Positions 45,173 to 57,091 of a DNA stretch of 64,000 nt are shown one piece after another (positions within the stretch are counted from its first letter, which is position 1; the number at the start of each line of letters is the position of its first letter). The notes below the pieces were generated by a model that worked only from the letters and a program-made list of their open reading frames with translations, searched no databases and was not told where the DNA came from. This DNA comes from Mycoemilia scoparia. Lineage: Eukaryota; Kickxellomycota; Kickxellomycetes; Kickxellales; Kickxellaceae. A program made the position numbers and the translations under genes. The stretch spans positions 1 through 64,000 of the forward strand of contig JANBPU010000051.1 of the NCBI GenBank assembly GCA_027575805.1, given 5' to 3'.

Positions 45173-47645
45173 TTATGTTACAGTCGAAGATGTCGCAGTT
45201 GGAATAGCAGATGCTTGAGGTCCAACTGTATTTTTTGTGTCCTCCATGACGTTTGTGGTTAGAAATGCAGACTCCAATACTTCTAGATCTGTTTGTAGAA
45301 CCTTTCCTATATCAGAAGACTCTGCCATTTCAGAGACTTTTATATTCACATACTTTTCGAGCTGAATTGCTTGGTTTCCCTGCTCATAGTTGGCAATAAT
45401 CAACACATCACAGTCCCGAGAATCGGCAGAAGGATAACCAACTATGGCATTGTTTTCCCATTTGAGCCAGGCCGGAAGCCACGGCGAGCTGAATGTCGCG
45501 TTCGGCGTCTGAACCTGGGGATCCCAGACTGTAGGCGACCACTTAAATTTGGATCCAACAAAAGCAATTGGTGGTGGAATCCCAACTATCTTGCACGTAA
45601 ATTCTTTAAATTCCCAGTTTCCATCTGACAGCTTCTTGGCTTCGACATTCCACACTCGCTGCCCCTTGCTTTTTGCCTTTCCACCGTTCTCATTGAAGCG
45701 ACTTATGTACTTGTGCTGATGAAGGTACTGGCGGAAATCACGACTGTTCAGTAACTCCTCTGTTAAGCCAGCCTTAGATATTATCCAATCACGGAAAGCA
45801 TTGATAAATGGCTGAATACGGAACCTGAAGGGACGGAAGCTATTTGTTTCGGTGAATTTTTGCAGCTTTTTTGCCATTTGTGTCTGATGGATCTTTTCTC
45901 CCTTTGGATCTGTTGCGGTTAAATTGGAACAAACGCTCTGCAAAAATTCTGGAAACAGCTCGTCAAGCCGGAAAACAAGCTTGGAATCAATTTTAGAGTT
46001 TGCACCAGCACCTGATTTGGCTGTACCTGTCCCATTTGTCGGGTTCGGCCTGATCTTTGCATTTTGTCTACTCCCAGAAGCCTTAGCGACTAGGTTGGAT
46101 CCATTCATTGAGATCACGGTCTTTGCACCGATCTTCCTCTCCGTATTGGGAACAGGGGCCGTTGAATTTTCCAGCATATAGTTGTGAGTGTAGGTTTCTA
46201 GAGCCTCAGTGGGGTTGACTGGGTTGGACGCGCTATGTTGCATGTCATGTAGGGGGAACGAGAATTTGAAGGAATCGATATCAACTGGAAGGTGTAAATC
46301 TGGGTCGTTCAGGGAGTCAACAAGAGACGAAGCCAAGTCCAGCTCAGCCAAGGTGCTGTGGCTAATGCCGTTGGTCGATGTTACACTTGGACGGGGCCCA
46401 AGGGACTGTGCGCGTGAGGGCGAGGATCTGGTGGACATTATTTCACCAGGGTTCTTTTCCATGGCTCTGAATGGGTCATGTTCATTCAAATACGCGACAA
46501 AGCTGTTGAATGTCTGGTCCTGAGAATGATGCATTATTCCTGTAGTGTTAAGAGTATCAGATGGCGCAACAAATCCGTTAGTACCGTGCGAAGACTGGCT
46601 AAGAGTAGACAGATACAGCAACGTGTCCTGGGGGTCTGAGTGCGGGATAAACCCGGAGGGTATGGCGTTGTTGTGAACATGGCTAGCAGAGAATGGACTG
46701 TGTGTTTGGTTGCTATGCTGATGGTGTTGATGGTGGTGGTGATGCTGCTGCTGCTGCTGCTGCTGATGCCTTTGGGGATGCCGCTGCTGGATATGTTGGA
46801 ACTGGACAGCCTGGTGCTGAGAGTGGAACTGGTGGCTATTGTGATGGTGAATCTGATGTTGCTGCTGTTGCTGATGTGCGTGAGCATTCAGATGTGGGGT
46901 GTTCTCTGGGGATAAAACAATGGCAGTGCTGGCTCTTCGCTTTATATCGTCTCTATTATCCTTGCTGGCCTCGTAGGACGAGGAAGGTCTCTGTAAATAG
47001 AATGAATGGTTGAGAAATTGTCAGCTAATACACTGGTTAAAACTACTTAGTATTCTGTGTGGAATGCTTCGCTGGACATGACATAATACCTTGTTGCGTT
47101 GGCTTTGGGGACTGGTGGCGGCGCCCTTGATCATGGAGTTGTCCTACAAAAATGTCGAGCAAGAAGGATTATAATATCTGGTTGGTTAAGTATGCAGAGA
47201 GAAATCGTGAAACCTGCAGGGTTGTATAGCAATAAGCCAAATGCTTGCCATCGCAGAGATGCTCAGGCAATAGTTCACACGGGTTCTGCATATCATATAT
47301 GACATTTAGTGATGAATGTGCCAATCTTTCTTAGCTGGACAGACTTACAAGCTGCTTGCGCTTTTTCTGAAACTCCTTTATCGTGGTAATGCCGCTGGAA
47401 GCCTCGTCAAGTAGCCTAAGTGCAATTTGGTCCTCTCCCTTCTCAAGCAGAAGCTTGCCATCCTGGAGCTTTGCGATGATGCTATAAGACAAAGCTCTGT
47501 TAGTTATCTTCTCAGACAGCCTTTTGAGCAAGCATTGGCATCAAATTGCAAATTTTCTCGCATATTTTGTGGTCAGCGACTAGATAAGCAGCTGTTTGTC
47601 TACATGGCTAGTGACTTACTTGTCGAATAGTTCGCTCAGCTCCAT
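45173..47645 (-). CDS. Unidentified 676-aa protein with coiled-coil N-terminus, His/Gln-rich tract and a possible cadherin/Ig-like fold
   Basis: Four exons: 47620-47645, 47349-47481, 47090-47143 and 45173-46990. The N-terminus (MELSELFDNIIAKLQDGKLL ... TTIKEFQKKRKQL) is a helical, coiled-coil-like segment. Next come a Gln/His-rich tract encoded by CAG/CAT repeats (about 46735-46865) and a long Ser/Asn/Pro-rich region. The C-terminal 250 residues look folded: a basic helical block (IHQTQMAKKLQKFTETNSF, DFRQYLHQHKYISRF) and then PPPIAFVGSKFKWSP ... SPWLPAWLKWENNAIVGYPS ... DCDVLIIANYEQG. That last pattern (LP.WL followed by GxP and a final V.I.A strand) resembles a dystroglycan-type cadherin/He_PIG domain. 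There is no signal peptide, so a nuclear or cytosolic role, perhaps transcriptional, is more likely. Family not recognised. Confidence 0.75.
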
Positions 47646-48128
47646 GCTGGGGGAGCAGAGAATCGGACGATGCATTGGGCGGGACTTTCAATGAGCGTTC
47701 CTCGAGAAAAATGAAGAAACAGCCGTCAGGAAGAAAAGCTCGAGTAGAGGCCTGCTGTATATGAGGTATTCTGTACCAGTATATTATAAAAAATTTAAAT
47801 ACAGGACAATAGAAAAAGAACAGGTGGGTTGAAAATAAAAACAGTTCTTTTGGAGACAAGGTCAGCTGAATTTTACTATTAATCATTAATGTGTTGAGGC
47901 TCTGTTGACTGACTCACCGTTTCGCCCTCCATCCTTTTTCTCTCTATATATTCCGGCTGGCCAGTCGTGGCATCACGATCATTTTCTTGAGCCAGTCCCA
48001 AAGAAACAGAAAAAATATCTTTCTTGACCACTCCCTAGTTTTACTCTTTTTTCGTTATTCTCATATATTTCCCTTGTTGTATAGAAATTAGCAATACAAA
48101 AAACCACCAATACCGGCGCCCTTAATTA
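47646..48128. promoter_or_regulatory. Divergent promoter between the 676-aa gene and RTT109
   Basis: 483 bases separate the two start codons. The plus-strand side has a pyrimidine-rich leader (TTTTTCTCTCTATATATTCC at about 47935). No defined site can be named. Confidence 0.45.
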
Positions 48129-49517
48129 ATGGCCATTCCTCAGCTCGATGCCCAGATTAGAGACATTCTAAAGCAACTCCCAGCCGCCAATGCCTTTGAA
48201 ATTTATACGATTTCGACCACAGCCACACCTATAGCCTCGCTAACGCCAAAACAGAGGCTACCAACCGTCCATGCGACGCGCACTACTGAGCTAAAGAGGC
48301 TCATTCTCTTGGTGCAAAAGAATCAGCGGAATATGCACCCCAGTGGCGGTGAAGGCGGCCAAGAAGAGCGACACCTAGTGTGTGGGCTCTCGGTACGGGA
48401 GTTTGTAACTGTAGTGGCATACCCAGCCCAAGCACGTCAGAGAACACAGAGCGGAGCTCCTGTCCCACACGCAGAAATCCACGCCAACGTGTACCTAGAA
48501 AAGATTGACAGCTCTGGACATCTATCACTGTCCCAGACATCCGCAATAAGTCCCATGAGAGCGGCCATTACTGGGTACTTAGCATTTGTCACACAGCTGT
48601 ACCATGACGTATTGAAGTCGCTGAGGGTTTATACTTTTGCTAGAGCCCAGCCCGAGTACTTATTTGCCATGTCCAGCAAGAACAGGAACAAGCATCAGCT
48701 CGATGATGCTCAGCTTGTTCGGTGGTGGAAAAAGTCCTTTGACATTGCTGGAACATACATTGCTTCGAGATATCCCCAAAAGCTCCCCTCACACATAAAA
48801 GCAAGCGCATTCCTGCCCGGCTCTGATCATTCAGAAGCTGGATGGTTGAAGGAGACGTGTCCATTCCCACAAGCACTAAGGCCATCCTTTGGTTCGGCGC
48901 TCCAGGTCGGCGATCGCTGCCAATGGTCATGGGGGCTAGGGTATCCTCCCGATGCCAAAGCTCATGACTGCATTCCACAATACCCGGATGACCCAATGAC
49001 CAGGTTGCTGCAGAAGCCCGAAAGCGCAAAGTGGACCGTAGAAAATGCAATGGATATGGTTGCGATCAGCGAGGAATGTGGGGCTGGCAGAAGAACCGCA
49101 TTCTTTGCTCTGGATATCCCGACATGCTCACCCCACTTTTTCGGATGTAGCAGCACCAGCACTCCGTCTACATCTGGCCCATCCTCCCCAAGACATGCTC
49201 TAAACATACCGCTCCTTTCTCATCGTGAATTCGAGCAAGTTGAATTATCTTTATTTGATCACTCAATGGACTTTTCTCAATCACAGACATCTTTGCAATC
49301 CACAGCACGTTTTACAAAGTGGCTTGGTTCGAGATTCCCCAGCATCAAGCCCCTTGAGATGATCACATCAGGGAGTGCTGTTGTTATTGACAACGCCGCA
49401 CAAGAAACATCGGGAGGAACCCAGAATGACAGCCATTCCAGCAAGAGAAACACTGAGGCAGTGGTTAACACCCTCTCCACAAACATTGTACGAAAAAAAC
49501 AGAAAGTAAAGCCATAA
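48129..49517 (+). CDS. RTT109: RTT109-type histone H3 lysine-56 acetyltransferase
   Basis: Intronless, 462 aa from ATG at 48129 (MAIPQLDAQIRDILKQLPAA). Fungal Rtt109/KAT11 signatures are present: LVCGLSVREFVTVVAYP, the block VYTFARAQPEYLFAMSSKNR followed by KHQLDDAQLVRWWKKSFD, and WSWGLGYPPDAKAHDCIPQY with PDDPMTRLL directly after. The C-terminal 150 residues are Ser/Thr-rich with a basic end (IVRKKQKVKP) that may be a nuclear localisation signal. The enzyme acetylates newly made histone H3 with Asf1 or Vps75 during replication-coupled nucleosome assembly. It is found in fungi and is structurally a p300-like fold, which supports the fungal origin of the window. Confidence 0.93.
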   Translation: MAIPQLDAQIRDILKQLPAANAFEIYTISTTATPIASLTPKQRLPTVHATRTTELKRLILLVQKNQRNMHPSGGEGGQEERHLVCGLSVREFVTVVAYPAQARQRTQSGAPVPHAEIHANVYLEKIDSSGHLSLSQTSAISPMRAAITGYLAFVTQLYHDVLKSLRVYTFARAQPEYLFAMSSKNRNKHQLDDAQLVRWWKKSFDIAGTYIASRYPQKLPSHIKASAFLPGSDHSEAGWLKETCPFPQALRPSFGSALQVGDRCQWSWGLGYPPDAKAHDCIPQYPDDPMTRLLQKPESAKWTVENAMDMVAISEECGAGRRTAFFALDIPTCSPHFFGCSSTSTPSTSGPSSPRHALNIPLLSHREFEQVELSLFDHSMDFSQSQTSLQSTARFTKWLGSRFPSIKPLEMITSGSAVVIDNAAQETSGGTQNDSHSSKRNTEAVVNTLSTNIVRKKQKVKP

Positions 49518-50175
49518 ATATTTGCATGACTGCCAACAAGTATATCTATCTATTTTTCCTCACACAATCAACAAAACAAAATACCAATAACTGTTTATAG
49601 ACTTGCAATTTTATAATAGTAATGTTCGGTCACATATATAATCCATATTTTTTCAACTAATAAAATATCTTCACCTAACGTTCTCTAATATTTAAATCAT
49701 AAAGGTATAGCGAGGAGCGTGCTATTGTGTAAAATAATAGTGAGCGAGGGTTTTTGAGAAATAAATAAAATTTAATGGTGATAATATGAAAATAAGACTT
49801 TACAGAACATTTTCTCTATTTTATAAAGTATTTTGTGGTTTAGATTAAATGATATTAACTACTAATACAATAGAAAAGTGCTCTCCTCTCATGAATTAAA
49901 AATCCGATAAAAAGCTATAAATAGGTATGTGGCTGGAATCTGTATGAAATGCTCATTGAAAAGGTCAAGAATAATATTGAATGTGTTAGCACAACAGTTT
50001 ATCGACATATGGGGAGATTTCACTAGTGATTAAGTGTGATATAGAAAAATGGGCCCTCATCAGATGTTGGCCCAATAATCAGCCATTTCATATGCAATTC
50101 CTGGGGACAGTCCCATTTTTGCATAAGGCATTTTGAAGTCTGGCCATATCTTTAGATGTTAAAATGGCGGTGGTG
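49518..50175. repeat. Convergent 3' region with a dispersed repeat
   Basis: A+T-rich 3' flanks of RTT109 and the next gene. At about 50050-50150 lies the second copy of the repeat also found in the ISWI intron (shared core TATGCAATTCCTGGG). The stop codon of the minus-strand gene lies just beyond it. Confidence 0.55.
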
Positions 50176-51213
50176 CTAGTTATATGTGCTCGCAGCATCC
50201 CAGTCGACATTGAGAGTGGATTCAGGACTAGTTCGCTCAAGTGGATCCAGACTGCGCAGCTCCCGTGTGATGGCATCTTTGGAAAACTCTTCGAGCTCTT
50301 TGGTTATTGTCACGGTCACTTTTCTGAATCTCTGATCGATTCTCCCAACTGTGTCAAACACGGCTTGGGTGATAGGAACCGATGACAGGACATCGGCTAA
50401 GCGACTGTACATAATTATAGTTATCTGACAGAATGTGTCAAATACTTGCAAAAAGCTGAGATCAAACGGTGGGATGTGAGTATCCAAATAGGAAAAATCG
50501 CCAGTATCAATACCAAGTGATTGGGAATTCGAGCCACCGTCATCATGACCTCTTGATTTTCTAAAAATTCCTCTCTAAACCAATTTTCAACGCATTAGTG
50601 AGTATATCATAGAGATTTCTTTGAGTTTTGGTGGCATATGGAGTAGAGATGTTTGATAATATAACACAAGGTATATAAGAAAGTTTACCTTTTTGAATCT
50701 TCCACCGCTTCCACCATTTCCCATACCAGTGGGTGCACCGCTTCCTCCACCACTACCAGAACCGCTACCTCCCCCAGCACCGCTCCCACCAATATTGGTG
50801 CTGCTACTTCCACTACCACTGCCTCCACTGCCGCCTAGACTGCCGCCACCTTCAGACAAGAATGTGTCAAACTCGTTCATAAGGATGCTGAGTGCCTTTA
50901 TATAGTCTTGTGGGCTAGATATGGTCAAAATTGGTCCCAAGCTCGCCCCAAGAACAAAATAGAGCCTAGTCCGTTTGCGCATTTTGGCATTATTGAAAGT
51001 ATCCTGCAAACTCTCTGGGTCAAATACCAAGGTATTTAAATACGGCTTGCGATATGGCTTTGTGTTTGGAGGTGATACTGTTGTGCGCTTGCCATCCTCA
51101 TCGACAATTTCGAGCGGGATGGCCAATGAATTCCTTAGATGCCGAAATGTTGCTATCCGTCTGCTTATAAGTTCTCGTGTAGTAAATTCCCACACATTTG
51201 CTGGTGCCGACAT
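50176..51213 (-). CDS. Unidentified 307-aa protein with Gly/Ser-rich linker
   Basis: Two exons, 50689-51213 and 50176-50574, with a 114-base GT-AG intron in phase 0. The product starts MSAPANVWEFTTRELISRRI. Residues 1-120 look folded and mainly helical (RKPYLNTLVFDPESLQDTFN, SPQDYIKALSILMNEFDTFL). A 50-residue glycine/serine linker follows (GGSGGSGSGSSSTNIGGSGA). A second helical block comes after it (PPFDLSFLQVFDTFCQITII then MYSRLADVL, IDQRFRKVTVTITKELEEFS). There is no signal or membrane segment. The two helical halves look like one conserved domain interrupted by a linker, but I cannot name the family. Confidence 0.7.
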
Positions 51214-51860
51214 TTTTGTGTGTATTTGTTGTTGTTGTCTCGTCTCTATGTCAATGGGGAAAATGCGATGAATGAGTAGATGTGTTTTTTCCAAAAGGCA
51301 AAGGGGAAGAGATAATATCCAGAAAGAAAACAAAAATAAAACCCCATTTTTGAGGATTTCAAATTGTGGCTACTTTTGTAAACCGATGCTATTATGGAAA
51401 ATCGCAAACATGGACACAACAGCAACTTTCGCATTCAGCACGATGTATTGGCAACTTATCAAAATTAATACCCAGCCAAATAAGGGTTGCTTTGTAAACC
51501 AAAAATGCACTCATCAACCTTTGCCTTGCATTTTTTATTACATTGTATCAATCCTTAAACTCATATAAGATGAGAACCAAGAGTCGCTATAGTCATAAAT
51601 TCTATTGCACAAGATTATTTAACATTTGTAGGTCACCAGCCATCATATGGGTAATAATTTTTGAAGGGTGCCTTTTAGTGGCCAGTGGTTATAGACACAA
51701 TTTCAGTCAAATGGATGTCCAGTTTTACTAGTAAGCATTTCTCCTTCAAAAATAATCGCCCATATATATATATATATACCATGTTAAGATTTCTATTGAA
51801 CAATACTGTTGCTCAACAAGTATAGAATATGACTGTCTTAAACTCAAAATAAGGCAAAAT
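51214..51860. repeat. Intergenic region with one palindromic element
   Basis: A full copy of the dispersed element spans about 51645-51765: left CATATGGGTAATAATTTTTG, right CTTCAAAAATAATCGCCCAT, followed by a TATATATATATA run that may be an expanded target duplication. No gene in the remainder. Confidence 0.7.
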
Positions 51861-52592
51861 CTAAGCAAGAGTAAGGTTAGGGAACTTGGACTCGTATTCG
51901 GAGACAGTGAATTTGCCTTCTTTGACAAGAGCCTCAACCTCAGCAACGATCTCGGGTCTGGCCTGGATGACATCGTCAACCTATACGACAGATCAATTTG
52001 TGGAAAATATTATAGAAAATGCTCTAGCACGTAACACAACTTATGATGCATTGTTAATGGTACTTACGGTGAGCTGCTCAATAGGACGGGCACTATCAAT
52101 GTTTTCAACGGTCTCATGAAGATCAACGAGCTTAGCATTGACTTCCTTGACATAGGCCTCGGCGGCTTCAACCTATTTATCCAGTACGTATTGGTAGATA
52201 TAAATACTCTCAGTATAATCAGTTCAAAATTCCTACACGCCAATATTAACATCGTTGTCAGAAAGCCATTATATATCATCTTTACTTACAGCCTTGGCTT
52301 CAAAGGCGGAGATAGCCTTGATCTGTGAGTCCAAATCAACCTTGACGATCTTTTGGTTCTTGAAGGCCTTTTCCATCTCATCAACAATCTTGGTGTTGTT
52401 CAAGACCTTGCGGTAGTGTTCAAAATCGATCTCAGTCTTCTGCTCTTTAAGAGCATTGAGCTGACTTTCTGTTTCGTCGAACTTCTTGCGGAATGCGGAC
52501 AAAGCCTTGACAGTCTCAGCACGTTTGGCAAAAACGCTGGACAAAAGTGGCCAGTCAATGGAGGTAAGGAATTTGCGACCAACAGCTGACAT
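51861..52592 (-). CDS. ATP7: F1Fo ATP synthase subunit d, mitochondrial
   Basis: Three exons: 52290-52592, 52068-52172 and 51861-51980; 175 aa, almost the length of yeast Atp7. It starts MSAVGRKFLTSIDWPLLSSV, without a long cleavable presequence, as in Atp7. The helical body includes ALSAFRKKFDETESQLNALK, IDFEHYRKVLNNTKIVDEME, the Ala/Val-rich VEAAEAYVKEVNAKLVDLHE and the C-terminal FTVSEYESKFPNLTLA. Subunit d is part of the peripheral stalk on the inner membrane. All three junctions are phase 0, and codon use is biased towards C-ending codons, as expected for an abundant protein. Confidence 0.93.
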
Positions 52593-53845
52593 TGTGTTCT
52601 ATAAATCCGTAATGATATATGTAGATATATGTGCAATTAGCTTATTTACCGCCTTGTTTGTTTTAGTCTAATTTGGTCTTTTCAAGACTATTTATCTTGG
52701 GTAGTTTGGTATTCTCGACTTAAAGACAAGGTAATGATATGGGCAAACCTTGTTCCATTGGCAAGACAGATTTAAATATTCAAAAGCTTTCGTAGTCTGA
52801 ATCATTTAAATTGTTGTCGCTGTCACAACGCTAATTGGCAGCAGATTCAAATATATGTTTACAAGGCCGCTTGAGACTTACCTAAATTCAAGTAATCTAA
52901 ATGCGCAAATTACAAAAGCAAGCTAGTTTGGCTTTTATCTATAACCTCAAAGCAAGATTTGAACCAAAGTACATTGCCATTAAGGATAGTTAGTAATCAG
53001 GATTAATTATTTTATAGTAATCAGATTAAGGCATCATAACTCTGGTAATCAAATGGCTTTATTTCACAAGTTATTAGGCATACAAGGCCTCCTAAAAGCT
53101 ATTAAAGTAAAGGTACATATACACATACAAACAGAAGAAATAATAGTAAGCAATAGCTAGTAAGAATCAAATTACAATAACGGCAATACATACATACATT
53201 CAAGAGGAAAGTCAATTTCATACCATCCCTGAAAGAACAATATATATATATATATATTTACACACATCAGAACTTTCACCATCATTAAAATTTATTATTC
53301 AAATTTGTGGTATATATCATCCTGGGACCCACCCACGATCCATACATTTTAGCTGGAGTCTCAGTGGTGACTGGTCAGTATCCAGAGGAACATCCTAGTA
53401 CCCTTTTAGAGGAGGGTTCTGTCATTTCTACTATATTTTATTCAGAGTACTCTTAAGCAGCAGTGACAACTGTCGGATACCTATGCTTATGACAGATTTA
53501 CAAGTGAGCTGGGCCAAGAGTCATTGAAAAATTTAACTTGCTCTTATATTTTTTAATAATCACTTTGTCATGAATGCAGCTATAAATGGATATGTTATAC
53601 ACAAAAAAGACCAAGGGAAAAGGGGTGTTAAAAATAAAACTCGGCACTCGATAAAAGACGAAATTTCGCAATATTTTTGACAAAAGCGGATCTTTGTGGA
53701 ATATCAGCAGCCACAAGATGTGGCTATACTTTTGGATAAGAATACACGTATTTTGTCATTTTTCATATATATATATACTTAGAGATGAAGTTAAACCAAA
53801 TATAATAAGGGCATTATAAAGGGATGGCGGTTTAAATAATATAGG
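52593..53845. repeat. Intergenic region with second repeat family, copy B
   Basis: 1.25 kb with no gene. The repeat at about 53345-53560 has block 1 (TTTTAGCTGGAGTCTCAGTG ... CATCCTAGTACCCTTTTAGA) directly followed by block 2 (TTTTATTCAGAGTACTCTTA ... TTAACTTGCTCTTATATT). The same blocks occur in the opposite order near 44440-44860. An AT dinucleotide run lies at about 53241-53257. Confidence 0.55.
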
Positions 53846-56800
53846 TTATTTTGTTGGACCTTGAGGCTGTGCCTGACTTTGTTGCTGTTGTTCTTGTTGC
53901 TGGCGTTGTCTTGTTTGCTCCATAAACTGGTACTCTCGCCTTTCTCGTGCATACCTATCCTTGTCGGATTTTGCTTTGGCCTCCCATGGGGCCTTTTCAA
54001 CATCATCCATTCGATTCCATCTCCGGGCGATTATCTGTGTTTGCTTGCCTATTGACGAGTCTGGCAACTGCTCGGCTAATGCTGGCCTTTCGGCAGTGAG
54101 GTAAAACAGAAATGCAGACATTGGGTGCTTTGGTGCATTGGGATTCCGCCGTGCCTTCTTTCTGCTTCTACGAGCTGGGGCATTTGGTGTGCTTGGGATT
54201 GGCTTTGAGCCTCCCACCCAACTTTGGTCTTGTATGACAGCAGACTTTGGAGTGGCTGACTCGCTGGCACTGCTAGTTCTTCCAAATTCCGGTGGAAAAC
54301 CGCTACCTTCACTTGGCTGTCTGACGAGGTCCTGGGGACCAAAGTTGGTCCTTATCGGTGGTTGGCCTGGCTGGTGTAAGAGCTGGTTATGCATCATCAT
54401 TGGGTGTTGATGAACGTACATATTATTCAATGTGTCTAAAGACATCGGAATCTCAGGATCCTTGAATGCACCACTATGATCCATTGGGTCAAAAGGTACA
54501 TTTGAACTTTGTCCTAGTCCATAGTTTTGTCCAGAAATAAATTCCAGAAAGCCCGGATTCAATCTTTCCCATTCCAAAGCACCATTTCCATGCCCATGAA
54601 TGTCTCCTATATTGTCATTTTGAGAATGCTGTTGCTGTTGCTGCTGATGGGATGCGAAATCTCCTGATGATCCTGGGTTTGGAGTACCTGCATATTCTGG
54701 TAGCCTGGGGGATGCCGACCTTAGCTGCCCATCTACAAACCCGAACTGCCCAAAAAGAGAGTAGTTCGGGACTCCGGGAAACGGACCTGCCTCTGATGTT
54801 CCAGATGCTGCTATTATATCTTGGGGTAAGACCTGGTGTGACTTTTGGTCAAGTGTCTGTTGTTCATGTCTGTTCTCGCCAATTCTTTGCATCTCTGAAA
54901 ACTGCTGTGGCATAATGCCTATGGTTTCCCTTGATGATGGATCCATTGATCTGCTTGGGCTGAACATGTTACCTGGGTGCGTGAGGTCGGGTTCAAACAT
55001 ATTGAGGAGAGGGTTTGCTGAGAGCCGGGCTTGGTGGTGCTGATGTTGCTGTTGCTGTTGCTGGTGGTGGTGAGAGTGAAGACCGGTGTCGATTGAGAAT
55101 GGACCAAGACCCTGAGTTAGTGGTGTTGTGGCAGGGGTAGGGAAGGGAGGGGTGATGTAGTCACCCTCAGGGATGGTTAAGGTTGACAATGTTGTAAAAT
55201 CACTGTTTTGCGCTGACATTTGAGCCGATGGCTGTGGCGGGAGGTGCTGTGGAGGAGGAATTGTGGGGTGGATGTGGTGGTGCGGAAAGGGATAAGGGTG
55301 GTGGGGAGGGAATGGTGATGGCTGGTTGAGGTGCTGTTGCAACTTCAGGCTTAGCTCTGCTCTCCTTGCGTTGTAGTCTGCGCGTAACTTCTTTGCCTCG
55401 GATCGATACTTGTCCTTGTCCTTTTCTGAAAGGTCTGCCCATTCTCTTGCCAGCAGTGTGCTTTGTTCTGTCGTTTTTAACTCTGGATTTGTCTCTCTAA
55501 GCTGCATTCGTCTTTCGGCAGAGTATAGCAAGAATGAGTTCATTGGTTTTTTAAGTGGTGCGACGTAGTCTATGGGCTGTCGCAGATGCATCCATGAGCC
55601 GTATGGGCCATGGATATTCTCGTCGTATATTATTCCCAAGGGGTCTTCTGTCATCTGTGACTTAGTAAAAGGCCCCATGTTGCTCTCGGCTTCTGAAGTA
55701 ATATCGCCGATTCTTTCTTCATTCTGAAATGTCCTCTCAAAAGCTTGATCACTCAGCCTTTCTGGACCAGATGAGAAGGCAAAAAAGTTCTGCTCCACTT
55801 TATTTTCGAATTTATGAGAGTGTGGGGTACCCTCATTGTTGATCTTGTCTAAATAACTCTCCATCTCTTGATGTCCGGCTTGAGAGTGTATTTGAGGAAG
55901 GCTGTTGATAGCGCTATTGGTTCTAAAATCCCTGCCATCACTGGCCCACAAGATATCGCTAAGGCCTTGCTCACTGCTTTCGTTTATAAAGCCTTCAAAT
56001 AACGACCCTGGAGGCTTGCTAGGAGACAGAAAAAGCTGTGAATCACCTTCCCTAGAACCTACTGCATGTAATGATAATGATAAAACACAGTCTACTCATA
56101 AAGCACCTATTATTAACGCAGTATTGGATACTCATTTTACCTTTAATAGAAAACCTGTTATCTGAATCTTCTTTTGAGGTCGCAACCTTTTTGGAAATAA
56201 CCGTTTCATGAACCTGGCTAGACCTATGACTGTTATCCATAAACCTTGAAGACTTGTTGTCCCCTACTGCTGATGCTGATTTTCCTGGTTTATTTCCAGA
56301 CTCTACTGTCGAAAACATGTTTGGAGGAGCAGTATTTCCCATGCTTTGATCTGAAATGTTCTTAACTACTTCTTTACCGCCGAAGTTCAGAATCGGAGTG
56401 CTTGCTGGATCAGGAACTCCCCATGGAGAAATTGTGCTTGTGGACGGGGCGGCGTTCTCTTCATTTGGTGAGAAGTTCCATGCCATATTACTGCTATCTG
56501 TGTTTAATAGGACTGCTGATGCTAGTGCAGCAACATGGTCAAGGTTGCTTGTTTCAATTAATGGCTGAGATCTTATGTGTTCTACAAAACGGTGTTTTTT
56601 TGTAAGGGAGAATAATACAGTTGATAGGCGCTCTTTAATGCAAACAATTAACAATATCATCTGGCTATTATTATATCAAGCTCACCTGCAGAGTTCTGAT
56701 TCTTTTGCCCGTCAATGCTGCTCTCAAAGCTGTCTTTGTATGCTTGTATCTGTGAATCGGATGGTAGTCCCTGTCAAAAAGAATTTTTATTTTGAGGCAA

Positions 56801-57091
56801 TATCGTTGTTATTGACAAAATAGCAAACATCTTGTTAAGAGCATTAAGCATGAATATGAGGCCTACCTGAGACATGCTTGTTGTTGAAGGTGCTAGAATT
56901 GTGCCCATATCTCTCTTAGACTCACTTCTTGGTATTATTGAAAGATCGCCAATATTGAATAGAAAGCCCAGATGTTGTTGAGTGGCACTGGACATATGCT
57001 TTTTCGGTGGTACGGTGGAAGGTGAGGACTGTCCCAATGATTTATTCTGCTGCCTTTCACTATCTGGTGTTGGATTTCTCTCGCTAAACAT
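53846..57091 (-). CDS. Protein with two HMG boxes (988 aa)
   Basis: Four exons: 56867-57091, 56686-56770, 56141-56581 and 53846-56061. The first 400 residues are Ser/Asn/Gln-rich and probably disordered. HMG box 1 (about 418-490) reads APLKKPMNSFLLYSAERRMQ ... WADLSEKDKDKYRSEAKKLR. A 400-residue linker rich in Gln, His and Pro follows, with several CAG-type repeats. HMG box 2 (about 899-970) reads APKHPMSAFLFYLTAERPAL ... IIARRWNRMDDVEKAPWEAK, preceded by a basic RRSRKKARRNPN that suits nuclear import. The C-terminus is Gln-rich. Two well-separated boxes suggest a DNA-bending architectural or transcription factor. It is not recognisably a known mating-type or mitochondrial (Abf2/TFAM) protein. 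Confidence 0.85.

Noticed and set aside
53846..57091. Mating-type (sexM/sexP) locus
   Set aside because: Two boxes rather than one, and the expected flanking transporter and helicase genes are absent from the window.
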